Position numbers and translations under genes: made by a program. 64,000 bases of DNA. Source: Archilochus colubris (Eukaryota; Chordata; Aves; Apodiformes; Trochilidae). The stretch lies in contig CM041083.1 in the NCBI GenBank assembly GCA_023079485.1, forward strand, positions 156,940,552-157,004,551, given 5' to 3'. Shown piece by piece: positions 11,275-24,101 of the stretch (within the stretch, counting starts at the first letter, position 1; each line of letters opens with the position of its first letter). Under the pieces are notes generated by a model. That model was not told the origin of the DNA. It saw only the letters and a program-made list of their open reading frames with translations, and searched no databases.

Positions 11275-14200
11275 AAATTCTGCAATGAGGACCCAATCAA
11301 AATTCCCTGTCTTTAGCAGTATGAGGAACATACTACGTCCAGCTCTCTAAAACCTAGGCAACATATTTGGGAGAGTCTCCCAAGGTTGCCTTGGAGTTGC
11401 ATAATTTTAAAAAATTTAAAGATGGGCAACAATAAAGTCTACATGTTTTCAGTCTTTCCCATTGCTTCTCTCTCACCTTCTCCGTGTCCTATTGGTACTC
11501 CTAGAATCATCTTCACTGTCCCATCCCAGTTACAAAATACATTATTTCCTTTCAGAAATGCATCTCCAGCTTCTGAGCAGACTGCAACAGATTAAATTTC
11601 CATCTATCTTCCAATTGCTTTCTATCTGCACCTTTTTTCACTACAATTTCCACATGTATCTCTGCCATTCATGCAACTTGTCTGAGTTTTGTGGCCTATG
11701 TTGCATCAATTTGCAGGTCACTAATGTTGTTTTCTGTTTTCTATAATTCTTCACCTAACTATTGCAATAAAAGTTGCCTATAATTTTCATCCCTATATTG
11801 CCAAAGAGAACCTACAGCACAAACTTCTTCATGAAGCTGAGAAAGAAAACACAATGGTGAGGAGAGACCACTTAAAGGAAGCACCAGCCATTTTCTCTAG
11901 ATGCATCTACTACAGACAACGAAGTCTTTGTGTGAGCTTTCTTGCTGCAACAAATGCAATCCTCCACTATTCACCTGTGTCCACCCACTTTGCAAAATGT
12001 AAATGACACTGTTCAGCAGTTAAGAGATGACCTGATCCTTCATATTAATTCAGTTTACTGTGACATTTTCACACAGATAACGCTCCTGGTCTGACACTGA
12101 TACACTAACATAAAGAAGAAAAAATATTCCCAAAAATGAGATAGAAACTCTGACTTGCTACAACGACAGCATGGTTTTAACTAAAAAAGCATTTGTTATT
12201 TCTGTTTGCCCACCCTCTTCATACAGACACATTCTATGTTCATCTTCTAGACTTCCACTTGAAGACCAAATACTCTGCAAAAAGAATTTTTTTCCCATCA
12301 CAGAGATCACTGGCACCTGGATACATACTAGAGTCCAACTTTTAACTTTTGTCTTCTTCCTTTTAATGGATTTCAACCCTTTAGACAAAACTCACACTGA
12401 CTGGGCTGGCATCATGATTTTGGTCTCTTTCTTTGCTACTGTAACACCATACAAACAAGCTGGAGTGATAAAAGTAAGATTTTTGAGTGTTACAGATTCC
12501 TCAAGATACAAGAGGAGAAAGTAAGCTGACATTCATGTAATCCACATAAAAAAATATACACATGAAAGAGTATAAATTTTAAGAGGTTTTTTTGTCATGA
12601 TAACAAAAACTCTTACTAAAAATACAAGTAGGAAGCTGCTTTTTGAGAAGAGGAGGCTTGGACTAAAAGTATTTTAAATAAGTAGTCTTCTTAATATCCA
12701 ATGAAGCAATTATGCATATGTAGTAACTTAATTTGCTTTATTTGCAATACAACAGCCCCAGCTCAAATACAAAGCACATGATGTTCTAAATGTTTGAAAA
12801 GTCTTAAGAATCTGACATGAAAAATACGGTTATCCATCAGCTTTTTCCACACTCACCAGTCCTCTATTCTGAGTGGCATAAGATCTTTCATACCAAAAAG
12901 TGAAGTTAAAAATCAGGTCTTTAATCTGTTGGCAATTCCAAAGATGCTGGAATAAAATAATTCAAGGTAGTTTTGACAAACAAGCTTGTACCCACTGTGA
13001 TTCTTAAGTCTCTGATAACAAAAGGAGCAAGGCAAAGAAGATATCTGAAGCTGTACCATGTCATTATCAATCTATTAATCCGTGGGTATTTCTTTTCAAT
13101 GCTCCTTGAGCTGCAAAGCAATATTGACACAGCCTTTCATTCTGCCTCCAAAATTTACATTCCTGCATAGAATTTACTCCACTCATTAACTGGGACACCT
13201 TTGCTCCTTCCTGAAGAGCTCACCTGAAGTCTGATGATGACCACTACATAAATTTATCATAAACTTCAATAGAAAGGTTTTTTGGTTGGTTGGTTTTTGT
13301 TTGGTTTTGGTTTCTTTGGCAAAAACTTCCCAAAGCAATTGATTTCTTCTGCATCATTACTTTTGTTGGTAATTTTTTCCTAATGCCTCACTAGAAGCTT
13401 CCTTGTTCCAATTATTTTATATTATATCTAATGCTTATGGTGAAACCACATAATCCAAATTCTTTGCACATTAAGAAAGAAGTTAGGTGATGGCATACGA
13501 AGGTCAGTTAGGCTCCCCTAATAACCAGCAAGAAATAAGCACTCAAAAAAATAATTTCTGTATTTCCTTTCAACATTTGCCATTTCATTCTAATCACTTT
13601 ACTTCAGCTTCTCTTGCATGACTCAAGAAAATCTGCACCACATTTTCTCTATTTTTTCCTCCTTATAAATCCATCTGTGAGCTTCAAATTAATATTCATT
13701 TTTCCTGGGTTGTGGGGACAACTCAAAATTCCCTTCCATATTATCAGAAAACCCAGATGAGCTCTGCAATTGCTTCTGGGGCCCACAGGTAAAAAGGCTG
13801 GTTGATCCAGCAATCCTTAAATATAATGTAAAGTTATGTAAACCCTTTATTACTTCCCAAAACTACCTTCTCACTTAATGAACCAGGATGAGCCAGTCAG
13901 GTGTGATTCAAAAGACTACTGGTATGGGCAGATTAAGCATGAAAACCAAACCCTTTGGGTAATTAGTTACTCTATCACCATTACAGCTGTGTTCAAAATG
14001 GAAAGAAACAACTTAGAAATTGCTTCCCTTTTTTTGTGCACACCAGAAAAATAATAAAAATAATTACTCTGAGCAACTCTCCTATTAACAACCTTCTCTG
14101 GCCTTCTGAAAAGTTCCTACTATGCTGTATAAAGCACAGCTGACTTAAAAACTGTTAATAAGTATTGATACATCTCATAGCAAAATTTGCTGTGTTTCAC

Positions 14201-14577
14201 ACTTATAGCAAAATGAATGAATTCACCAATAGTCATTTACCTCTGAAAGCACCAACCCTGACCATTACAGAGCAGATCCTTTGCTCACCAACTTCATCAG
14301 ATTTCAAAAGCAACATTTTCTTAAATCACCTAATTTCACCACATATTAGAAGTAAAATAGGTTGTTTTACAAATTTTTCCACTTGGTTTCTGAATCAAGT
14401 ACTAAAGCAAAAATCCTCTTGTTCACACAAAGGAATTCCTTTCTTTAGAGTATATTGCCTCATTCTATTTAGTTATCTTAACAGAACAGTACTTTACAAC
14501 TTAAATGGGAAACAGGTTGGAAATGTGCATGCACTAAGCTACTAAAACAAACAAAACCCCCAAATAAACAGACCTGG

Positions 14578-14636
14578 CCAGTAGATGGCCTCAAAACTGC
14601 AATTTTATGCAACTTGGGCAATAACCACTAGATGGT
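14578..14636 (+). promoter_or_regulatory. Two tandem CTCF-like core motifs
   Basis: CCAGTAGATGGC at 14578-14589 fits the CTCF core CCASYAGRKGGC at all 12 positions. CCACTAGATGGT at 14625-14636 fits 11 of 12. Same orientation, 47 bp apart. The flanking part of the longer consensus is poor, so binding is uncertain. Confidence 0.35.
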
Positions 14637-15363
14637 AGCTATGTATCACTACTTGATTGCAGTAGGCAGGTAAGCTCATTAAAATTTTTATTTTAATATA
14701 CTTCAGTTGAAAGTGAAATTTAAAAAGTTAACTTCACTGGTCTATCTTCAAAATAAAGGTAGCCCACCTCTCCCCCAAGACCTTCCTACCAACACTGTAC
14801 ATAATAGTCATGGGAAGAGGTGGGAGAGCACACATGGAACAAGCCACTTGTTCTATGCTCCTCTCACTAAGGAAGAGCTCCTGACACTGCTCTCCTGTAT
14901 TTTAACTCAGCAAGAGAACACGTACTCAGCTTTCTGTGATCTGCCACCTCTACTTGCAGGATTTTAAAAAAATCCCACCCTGAAAAAAAACAAAAGGTAG
15001 CCACAATGTAAATTTCATTTTAATTTCCAGACTCTTTAATCTATTTATATCACCTTTATGAAGACTTTTCTCTCCTTATTAGAAGGAAAGCAAAACATCA
15101 TCCACTATTTATGATATACCCTTAAGGTAATTTTTCATTTAGTTCTTCAATTTCCCTAAGAAAAGTTACTAAAAATTAACATCCATAAATGCTATGAGTT
15201 TTTATGAATTCATAGTACAAGCACAAACCACAAGAAAACTTTAGCAATTTCTGTATGCAACCCATAACATCCAACAGATCCAATTAAGCATATGTTTGTA
15301 TAACTACTTTACAATGTTTAAGCACTACATTTCATTCATTTCTTTCACAGGTGAACAAAATAA

Positions 15364-15609
15364 TCAAGGAAAAATATCATCTACAGAGTATTCACGTGTA
15401 AAAGTAGTGTTCTGTGCAGTCTCAGCTAAATAGCCATCTGAAGAGAAAGTTGCCAGTTCATCCAAGTAAGCATCTGCATTCTTGAACGTAGACACAAGGT
15501 TTTGGGCATGCAGTTTTGGCCAACAGCATGTGGTATCACTGGACCCTTTCTGGAGCCCTTGATTCCAGTTCAGCTTCTGCACAGCAGGCTTTTTAAGAGC
15601 ATTGTGCTC
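15364..15609 (-). other. Unrecognised protein-like ORF, possible exon in NDFIP2 intron 4
   Basis: After a TAG that is itself part of a plausible acceptor (TTGTTAGTTTGCCTTTAG|GAG), the frame is open for 81 codons to TGA. The product has balanced, globular-looking composition, for example KNADAYLDELATFSSDGYL and a TREYSVDDIFP end. I do not recognise it. It could be a degraded retrocopy fragment, an exon of an unannotated transcript, or chance. It does not join NDFIP2 exon 4 in frame. Confidence 0.25.
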
Positions 15610-16908
15610 CTAAAGGCAAACTAACAATTTTTTTCTCAGCTGTGATTTTTAAGGACTTGGAACTAATATGGACCAAATAATTCACTTGACCTCCAAGTGC
15701 AGTCTGAACCAGGACTTAAGAACAAGTTGACACTGTACAGAACCTGAACAGATTAAACACAGAAAGTTATAGCCCATAGGAAAGGAGGAAAAAGAGAAAA
15801 AAAAAAACAAACTTTAAAAAAAAAGTAATACCCTGCCTTTTGAATCCAAAATGTGGTTCTGCTATGGAAAGAGGTCAGACTAGAAAACTCACTATATTAC
15901 CCTATAAATGTATTTATGTGTTTGCTATGTGAGGTAGACACATATCTTTTTATCCCAAGACGCAAACACCACATTGTCCACGTAGACTGTACACCAACAT
16001 GTAAAAATTTTCCATGAAAGTTCTGTTAAATAAAGAAGTCAAATACAGAGACTGTGAAAGACATTAAAGAAAAAAGTACCTAGATGAAACCTAGGTTGAA
16101 AGACAAAAAGGATACTTCAGTGGCTAATAAGCTTTCACACTGATGAATGCTGGAAAGAACTGCTACATCCACAAAAAACAAGCTTCCAACCAAGCGGCCA
16201 AACACATTTATTTTAGAAAGGGAAAATAACCTCAGAAATGAGAAAGAAATATGCGTTTGGCAAAACAGAAGCAGCTTCTTTCTAGAAGTAACTTAGAGTG
16301 GTTAAAACTAACTGCTCAATGCAGTATATGAGTTCAAAACATGCAGAGTACACACACACAGTACCTGAGCAAGTGCTATAGTAGTGCTGGCTGCAATAAG
16401 ACATTACCTGAAGGTAATACATTTTCATATGCTACTGGTTAGTTCAATTTGAAAAACGAGCATGGTTGGAGGATTTGTTCCAAAAATCCACCCACAGCTG
16501 TTTAGTGCACTATTTTAACAACAGCAACTTTTATATGTCACATCATCACACTCCCACAGAATTTTTCTACTTAAAAATGCGCCAGATTTCTGGGATCCAG
16601 TCTTTATTGAAGTGGGTTGTCCAACTACAAGATGACAGAATTTCCCAATCCATAGGTAACAGTGCAGCTTTGCTATCCCTCAAAATATTTACTATGATTT
16701 TGCTTTGTTCCCTCGGTGGTGACAGATGCCCCAGTGACAAAGTGCAACACATTTGCTACATCTGGAACAGGAAGTGTTTACGTATAGGTGAAAAAAATGC
16801 AGTCATTAGAGTACATTAATGCAGTTTATCACAGCTATCTTTTATATTCCATTTTTAAAAGTACAATTATGATACACCTAAGTAGGTCTGGGATACAAGA
16901 TAACTTAC

Positions 16909-16996
16909 TGAAAAATGCCAACATGAAGATGCCATCATTGCCCACTCTAAGCTGATCTGCATCACTGAAATCATCACGTGGTGGATACTCTTCTTC
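16909..16996 (-). CDS. NDFIP2: NDFIP2 exon 4 (conserved pre-membrane block, residues 123-151 plus one base)
   Basis: Encodes EEEYPPRDDFSDADQLRVGN then DGIFMLAFF, and ends A|GTAAGT so that exon 5 completes the next methionine. This is the most conserved cytosolic block of the NDFIP family, leading into membrane segment 1. The acceptor used is ATCCAG|GAAGAAGAG. The preceding six bases ATCCAG would encode the IQ that mammals have here, but the bases before them read TGTAA, not AG, so the mammalian junction is not available. A CTAAC branch-point-like sequence lies just upstream. Confidence 0.95.
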
Positions 16997-17534
16997 CTGG
17001 ATTTACAGGTTAGTGATAATTTAGTGAAAAGTTTATTTTACAAGAACTATCTGCAGGATTACATTATTATTTATCTTTCTAAAGCTAGAAGAAAATTTAC
17101 ATTTCTGTAACACGTCCACATCAATGAAATTTAAAAGTAAAATAATGCATATAAAACAAGTTTTATTTGTTGCTAGTATTGTCAGAGCACAAATTTCCTG
17201 TTGAAGATGTGTACACACTTCCTATTCAAATTAAATGACACTAGAAGTGATTTCAGGTGAGTACTTTGACAATCAAAACCAAGAGAAAGAAATTCTTTTA
17301 CTGTAACTATCTTGATAGTGAAGCTATTAAATATTTTCTTTTAAAAGTTATTACATAGTAAGGGGTTTTTTTTCCTGTCAGAAAAGTCTTTGAGTGCTTC
17401 CCAAAATATATAATGAGGTTTTAGAATAAGGTTAGTATCTTACAATAAATTGCAGATGCAACAGCACTACACTAGACAATCTCACCACCCTAAAACTCCC
17501 TGCAAAGGGATGCAAAGCAAAGCAAAACACTGGG

Positions 17535-17549
17535 ACACCAGAGGGCGCG
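17535..17549 (+). promoter_or_regulatory. Strong CTCF-like motif
   Basis: ACACCAGAGGGCGCG matches 11 of 12 core positions plus the GCG extension of the CTCF consensus. It stands out as a GC-rich island in AT-rich intron and is on the plus strand like the pair at 14578-14636. Confidence 0.45.
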
Positions 17550-20500
17550 AGCACATCAAAAGTGTTTAAGAAGCCTTCCAACCTCAAACAGTATTTTAAG
17601 TCAAACAAAGGTAAACTGAGATGTCAGTCAAACCAATTCAAAGATTTCTCCCATCGTGTCAAAATGATAGATCTTAAGATATTGAAAGTATGGGGGGGTT
17701 ATCAGGACTCGGTAGATCTTACATATGCAGCTCTGAGCATAAGTACAATGTTGATGCAGTTGTAGACTTGGAAACGTAAAGTTTTCATGATGACAGCACT
17801 TACTAAAAAGCACACAATGAAAACCAGTTAAGCAGGACCCTGCTGAAGCTTAAATAAATAACACCCAAACAAAGCAGGATCATAAAAATTAAATAATGCT
17901 GTCATTAGCAGCAGTAACATGGTTTAGACATGAAGCATGAGTAATATTCGTTTCCTATTTTTTCTCTCTGATTAATCTTACTGTTTTAGATTTGAGACAA
18001 TAAATGACCTATTAAAAATATGAAATTGAAGGAGATTAATTGAAGTGAGATCTACTAGCTGTTTTACCCACAGCAAACACTAGCTACCAAAATAACTTTG
18101 TATTTTAACATACTATTCAGTCACTGTAACAAATGTTGCTTTGTATTAGAGGTTCATATCTAAAAGGGCATTGAACAATCTCTTGTGGCTCTGCCATGTG
18201 ATTGACACATTGACCTTTGTCAACACAGCAAAATAGTTTACCAGGGTATAGCAACTATGGTTAAAATTATGCTAGAACAAACTGTACCAACTAAAAGCAG
18301 CCAGCATTACACTTCACAACATGGCCATGAAATTCCAGTTGTGCTATTTCATTTCAGATTAATTAAACAGGAATCTGTATCAGATAAATTTAAAAACATT
18401 GCTGTTGGTACAGACAATACTAAGGCAAGCATAAAAAGCTAGATGAAAAACAGCTATAAAAGCTATAAATTCAACTCTACATAATTTCAGATATCCGTAA
18501 ATGGTCATGTTAAATTACTACGAAAGTGCTGGTGTATTTAGCTCAACTTTGCTGCAGCTTCAAGACTGATTAGGGGGAAGGGAGGGCAAAGGGAAGGACT
18601 AAAAATGCATTTAATGAAGAGCTACATTTAAATGTGCTTATGTCTGAAAAGTATGCCATAGAAAATCCTTTTTCAAGGCAGGACAACAAAAAATATTTTC
18701 AATTTAAATTTCAGAAGGCCTATTAAACCCCATATGAAACAATTTTTGGACTGCCTGCTAATTGTTGTACTTTAGATTGGCATTTGTAAACTAATTAGTG
18801 AATTATGCTCTTTGCAAAATGTTGCTTCAGAAAATTTTGCTCAGTTAAAATAAATGGTTTAGCAGGTTTTTTTAATAGGTACAGGCTTCTCTAAGGATTG
18901 CATGTGTGACCAACAGAGGTCAATACATAACCAAAAGATACGAGAGCAGACATTTTCTAGCAGGCACTGTTGCAGTTAAGTGTGAACAAGTTGTAATTTA
19001 TCACACTCCATGTCAAGAGGGAATTAAATCAAGTTTTATTCACAACTAGAATACGAAAATTATCAGCATGTTTAAGAAACAGTTTCCTCTGTTTAAATCA
19101 CATTTGGTCTATATCTACAACAATTTGCTTTATGTGGTTTTATAATCAGTCCTGCAGACTAACTAGCCACTGCCCAAGCCTCACTATTTCATGTCTTTCA
19201 CCGTGCCCTCATTTGATTTGGTTGGTGTCAAATGCTTCAATCTTCTTTCACAATATAATTGGTTGCCACCATTCATTGAGGAATGAACAAGGACAATGCA
19301 GAATGACCATCCTCTCTGCTGATGCTTATAACTAAACACAATTTCATTATAATACTTCTAGTATATATTGCTAATTTTATCTAACCGTAAATTTTTTACT
19401 TATATTTTTTTCTTTTTAATAAGAACATCATATAATAACACACTCAAATTTAAAACCACATAATACTACTTCAGTATCTCATATTCAGTTTTGACAAATT
19501 TAGCCTTTATAAGGATAATGGACAACATTTCTTGTTGACAAAACATGCTGAGATTTGTATAAACAGAAAACTTATTGCTTCTACAAAATAAGTAGCTACA
19601 CATCAAAATATATTGTCAACATAAATGGCATGTCACACAACATAACTTCTCTGTGCAAAAGGACATCAAATGGTAGACAGCATCTATTGAAATCTGTCAC
19701 ATTAATGTCTCTGAGACTTCTGCAAAAAGAATGGTTTTTCCCCCAAGTGCTTTGTAACTCATGAGAGTTTTAAACCCAGAATGGTGCATAGTGAGACAAC
19801 AACCTTTAATCAAGTGAAGAGCTCATTTTCAGGGACCCCTTGGGTAACTAAACTGACAAAACTCTTGTCAATGCAGTGGATTTACAGAGAAAAAGTTCTG
19901 AGGAAAGGTTCAAATTATGTAATGAAACCCATAAATGATACCTTCAGCATACAAAACAATATGAAGAAGTTAATGGTGGGGGGAAAAAGGCACAATGAAC
20001 CCCAGGAGCATTTGTTTGTCTGCAGAAAAATTCATAGTTAAGGTCTAAACTAGAGAGAACTATACCATACCTCTGGTCGACTGAGGAATATTTCATCAAA
20101 CAGACTCCTAGACTCCCTAAACTGGGCGTGCTAAGCATGTAAAAACAGAAAAATGTAAGACAAATGCAACTGAAAAGCATTAAGTAAAAGCCATTCATTG
20201 CAACATACAAACAGGTCATTTAACTTTTAGCAATATTTTTGCCCATTTAACTTAACCTTTCAAAATGGACCTTCAGAATTTGAAAAGGAAAACAACACAA
20301 GCGAGGGTAACTAATGCTGTCACTACTGATGACACAGGGCTGCTTCAACTTGGATACACTTAGCTACATGGGAGCACTTGAAATAAATGTTTATGTAAAA
20401 TGTACTCTCGTAAGAAAAAACACATAAAACACTACAAAAACAATTACTGAAAGTTTCAAGAATTTTTTCTGTTTGGATTTTCAAATAGCCTGTGCACGCA

Positions 20501-20868
20501 GGACCTGTGATTGAAGTCTGTGATCACACTAATAAGTATAGTAAAACTGTTACCTCATTTGGGAAAAAAAGGGGTGAAACTAGTTTAGTAAATGTACAGC
20601 CTTTTTGTACCATTTTCCTCTTTCCTGCTCATAGAGTAGGTTTGTAGCTTTCTTTACTGCACTCTTTGGACTACACTATGAAACAATCGTAAGCTTTATG
20701 TATCACTCAAGGTCACAAAGACATTAAACTTTTTCCAACTGTTCACATTATTGTGATGAAGAGGTAATATATCCTCATTTTACAAGGAATAAACTAGAGG
20801 CATGGATCACAGCAGATTTCACATTGAAAAGAGCATTAATTTTGCAAGGCTGAAAACAAAAACTGAAA

Positions 20869-20891
20869 AAACCCTACATGATGTAGGGTTT
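20869..20891. repeat. Perfect palindrome (11-bp arms, 1-bp spacer)
   Basis: AAACCCTACAT, G, ATGTAGGGTTT. The arms are exact reverse complements. Function unknown; a short hairpin or the relic of a small inverted duplication. Confidence 0.8.
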
Positions 20892-23800
20892 GCTTTAAAA
20901 AGTAAAAACCTGTTTTTTCTGCATGTTCTTTAAAGTATGTAATACACAAGTCTGATACTGTCCAAAGCTATCTCTGCTTGTAAGCTCTAAGACAGTGAAA
21001 GTGAGAAAACTATTACTAACATACATACCAAAAGTGCCAAGTCATTTATCTGTTCTATCATGGGTTTTCAGATCTAAGGATCAAAACCCTACCCCTCAAG
21101 ATGGCAAACCTTTACTCTCACCACCATATGACCTTTTTTATTATTCTAGCCATCTGACAGATTAAGAAAGCCTTACTACACAGTCTTAGTCCACTCCAGT
21201 GCAGGTCCATCAGTGGTATTAAATAAGGCAGGGATTTTGTGGCAGTAATAGATAGCAAAGTAATTAAAATGGCAGTAATTAAAACTGTGCTGGCATATAA
21301 TTTTCGCATCACCTACAAAACTGGAAGTCAGCTGCAGCACTGCCTCCTTTTCCCCCAAATCTCAATTCTGCAGCCTTAATAATGTTTCTTTAATATAGCT
21401 TGTGTGCTTGCATGCATGTGCTTAAAAATAAGAAAAAAACAGAAGTAATCTGAGCTGAAATTCAATCAAATTTGAGATCCTTAGCAGTTACTAGGACTCT
21501 GACTCTACACTGAGTAGATTTCTGATCTGTATGCAGTACTGCTGTAAATCTATCACCTTTTAGCTCATCTCCAAGGGGAGAACAACAGTGTTTCTACTGA
21601 TTTTTAATAAGTAAGCTAAATTATTGTGGTGCCAGCATCTAGTTCTTGAATGTTAAGTTCTACTGTTTTGGAAAAGCAGAGTATGTAAAAGCTTATTTAT
21701 CACTCTATCACCAAATCCTACTCTCCTACCTCTTAACTCCAGATTCATTCTCCCTCTCTACTTCTCTTGTCACACACACCAGTTTCAGCTCCTTTCCCAG
21801 TACAGCATTTTCTCCATACTTGGGTTCCTTTCTCCACCAAGGCCAGTATATCCTTCTCCTTCCTGTTTCTCATTTAAATATTGGTACTCTGTCCATAGCA
21901 CTGCTCTCCTTTCACCCTTCCTCATTTGACTTAGACTCATCCTCTCTGATCCCTGCCTGTGTCCCTGCCAGCTACCTCCTTGCCCACTAAAATCCAGACT
22001 TTTCTTCCTTCAAACACAATTCAGAGCCTGAGAGCTGTTGCCCTTCTTCCCTCCACCTATCACTGATGCCCTTGCAATTGAATCAAGTGGCTTTCCTCTT
22101 CTCTTCTAACCAAAGGCCAAGAATAATCAGACTCCTTCAGGACACACCAGAAAGCCCTATTTCTCAGTTTCAGTGTTTTCACCAGAAGCTGACAAGTGCA
22201 TAATGTGTATCTACTTTTAGTCCCATAATCCTACTCTGATACAGAACACTTGAGATTGCTGTCAACAGCACATCTGCTGTCCCATTCCCTTCTAAACTTC
22301 TTCAGGCAAGACAAACTCCACACATTTTCTCCACTGCAGGCTGTACCTACCAGCTGCAGTAACTTGTTTTTAAAAAACTTGTAATTCAGCCAGAACCTTG
22401 TAAGGAAGGGCAAAGGATGCTTCTGACTCAGTGACTTGAACATGTGAGAAGGAGAGCTCTCCAAAATTAAAAAATACTTAAGTCTACAAAAAAACAACAC
22501 TGGTTTCTTTGGGGTTTCTTCCTCTTCGCTTTTTTCTTGAAATTAGATGAATCCTAGCTTGAGAATTTCCCTGAATTCAGGTCAAGAAAGCTTGCTTGTA
22601 CATCTGAAAACTTCACTCCATTGGGTTCTATATATACAAAGAGAAAAGCTAAAAGAATCTTGCAAGACAGTTGCATATGTCTTGTCTGAAGCCTCACAGG
22701 GCAGGCAATGGTACCCTAAAAGTAAAAGTTAGGGTTGCTAATGTTCTGAATATATGTTTAAAGGTTTATAATTTCAGATTAAGGGTTTAACTCAAAACAG
22801 TATTTCACTCTGTATGGAAAGCAGTAAGGAGACACTACACAGAATCCATACTCTTGTTAAAGGAGCTACACGGTGATAATTGGAAAACACTATTTCATAG
22901 CAGAAACTTGGCAAGAAACCAGACAGATGCTCCTGGTTCCCTGCTGTATTTTATAAAATGGATATGTGTAACACCTTTCACTGTGGTGTTATACAAATCC
23001 ACTTTAACTTTAGCTGTGCATACCTTAAAGTGAGTACTGTGCACTGATTTCTGGACTGCCATTAAAGAAGGAAAAGCCTTCCACTGGATAAGCAGAATTT
23101 TGTTTCCAGTCACAAGCACACTGCAGCCAGTAAGATTTTAAATACATCTGAAATGCAATCACGTGATCTCAAAGTGGAGACTTTTATTGAAAACACTGAA
23201 AGCCTGATCTGGGTATAGTATATTATGGTCAATAGTACCAAAAAGCACAATTTCCAGATTCCAAATCTTGTGAAGATAAAAAGGAAGAACTTGCTTTAAA
23301 AAATTTCATTTTATACTAACTGCAGATATCAATCTTCTATTTTGGACACTTTAATCTTTATAATGTTAATTCTTTAAAAAACTATAGGCACTAAATGTAT
23401 ACTTATTACTTTAGTGTTTATCATAATTCATGGTGTGAGATTTTTTGTTTTTTTACGTTCTTGGAACATTTCTCTCAACTCCAATATTAAAACTTTTCAT
23501 ACAGCAAACAGGGATCTTTCCTTTTTAAAAAAGATCTATGTTAGTTGGGGTTTTGGCCCTTCCAGAATGATGGAATTCTCTTTCTTCTCTAAAGGTCTAC
23601 TTTCTTCATTCATTATTTTTTTTACCACCTGAAACACTAAACATCAGCAATAACTCTACAAAGTAACATTAGTAGTGAATACCTAATTAAAAAGATGATA
23701 AAATACTGGATAAATTATTAAAACAGGGCAAAATTTGGCTTTTAAAGGTGTTTAGAAAGCAGCTATGCATCAGAAAATAGAGAGTATGATACACTTTTCA

Positions 23801-23973
23801 TAATACTTTACAATTAACTCCCAATACCTATACAATCACTAAGCATATAAAATACATAAATAACCATCTCAATGTTATTTTGATAATTAGGCTGTAATAT
23901 GAGCCCAAGTGTTATAAATACTTAGTCTAACATGTCTCACAAAATTGAAATAAAACAGAACTCTATCACTTAC

Positions 23974-24101
23974 TCGCTGGGCAACTTCTGCTGCAGCAGC
24001 TGCCATTGCTGCAGCTTTGGCTTTCTCCGCTTCATCGTAAGTAGGAAGAGAGGTAGCTACGCTGTATGGAGGTGGTACAGGATAAAATTCATTGTGTGTT
24101 T
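23974..24101 (-). CDS. NDFIP2: NDFIP2 exon 3 (PY motifs and Ala-rich segment, residues 80-122)
   Basis: The acceptor is TTTTGAACAG|AAACAC. The exon encodes THNEFYPVPPPYSVATSLPT, then YDEAEKAKAAAMAAAAAEVAQR, and ends in phase 0 at the near-ideal donor CGA|GTAAGT. It carries the second PPPY (residues 89-92) and the LPTY motif (98-101), which in the family provide multivalent WW-domain binding. The EAEKAKAAAMAAAAAE run is characteristic of NDFIP2 and absent from NDFIP1. The two lysines next to it are plausible ubiquitin acceptor sites, but that is inference. Confidence 0.96.

Larger units (their letters stand above)
8538..16908 (-). other. NDFIP2 intron 4
   Basis: An 8.4-kb AT-rich intron. It holds an antisense CR1 fragment (10948-11274), two CTCF-like motifs (14578-14589 and 14625-14636) and a protein-like minus-strand ORF at 15364-15609. 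Other stretches have no recognisable content. Confidence 0.85.
16997..23973 (-). other. NDFIP2 intron 3
   Basis: A 7-kb AT-rich intron. It contains a CTCF-like motif at 17535-17549, a perfect 11-bp-arm palindrome at 20869-20891 and a C/T-rich stretch on the plus strand at about 21700-22180. No repeat family recognised. Confidence 0.85.

Noticed and set aside
14165..14545. 126-codon plus-strand ORF in intron 4
   Set aside because: No recognisable motif, no splice context, composition as expected from AT-rich DNA. Likely chance.
21646..21990. 114-codon plus-strand ORF rich in S, L, F and P
   Set aside because: Produced by a C/T-rich stretch of low complexity.
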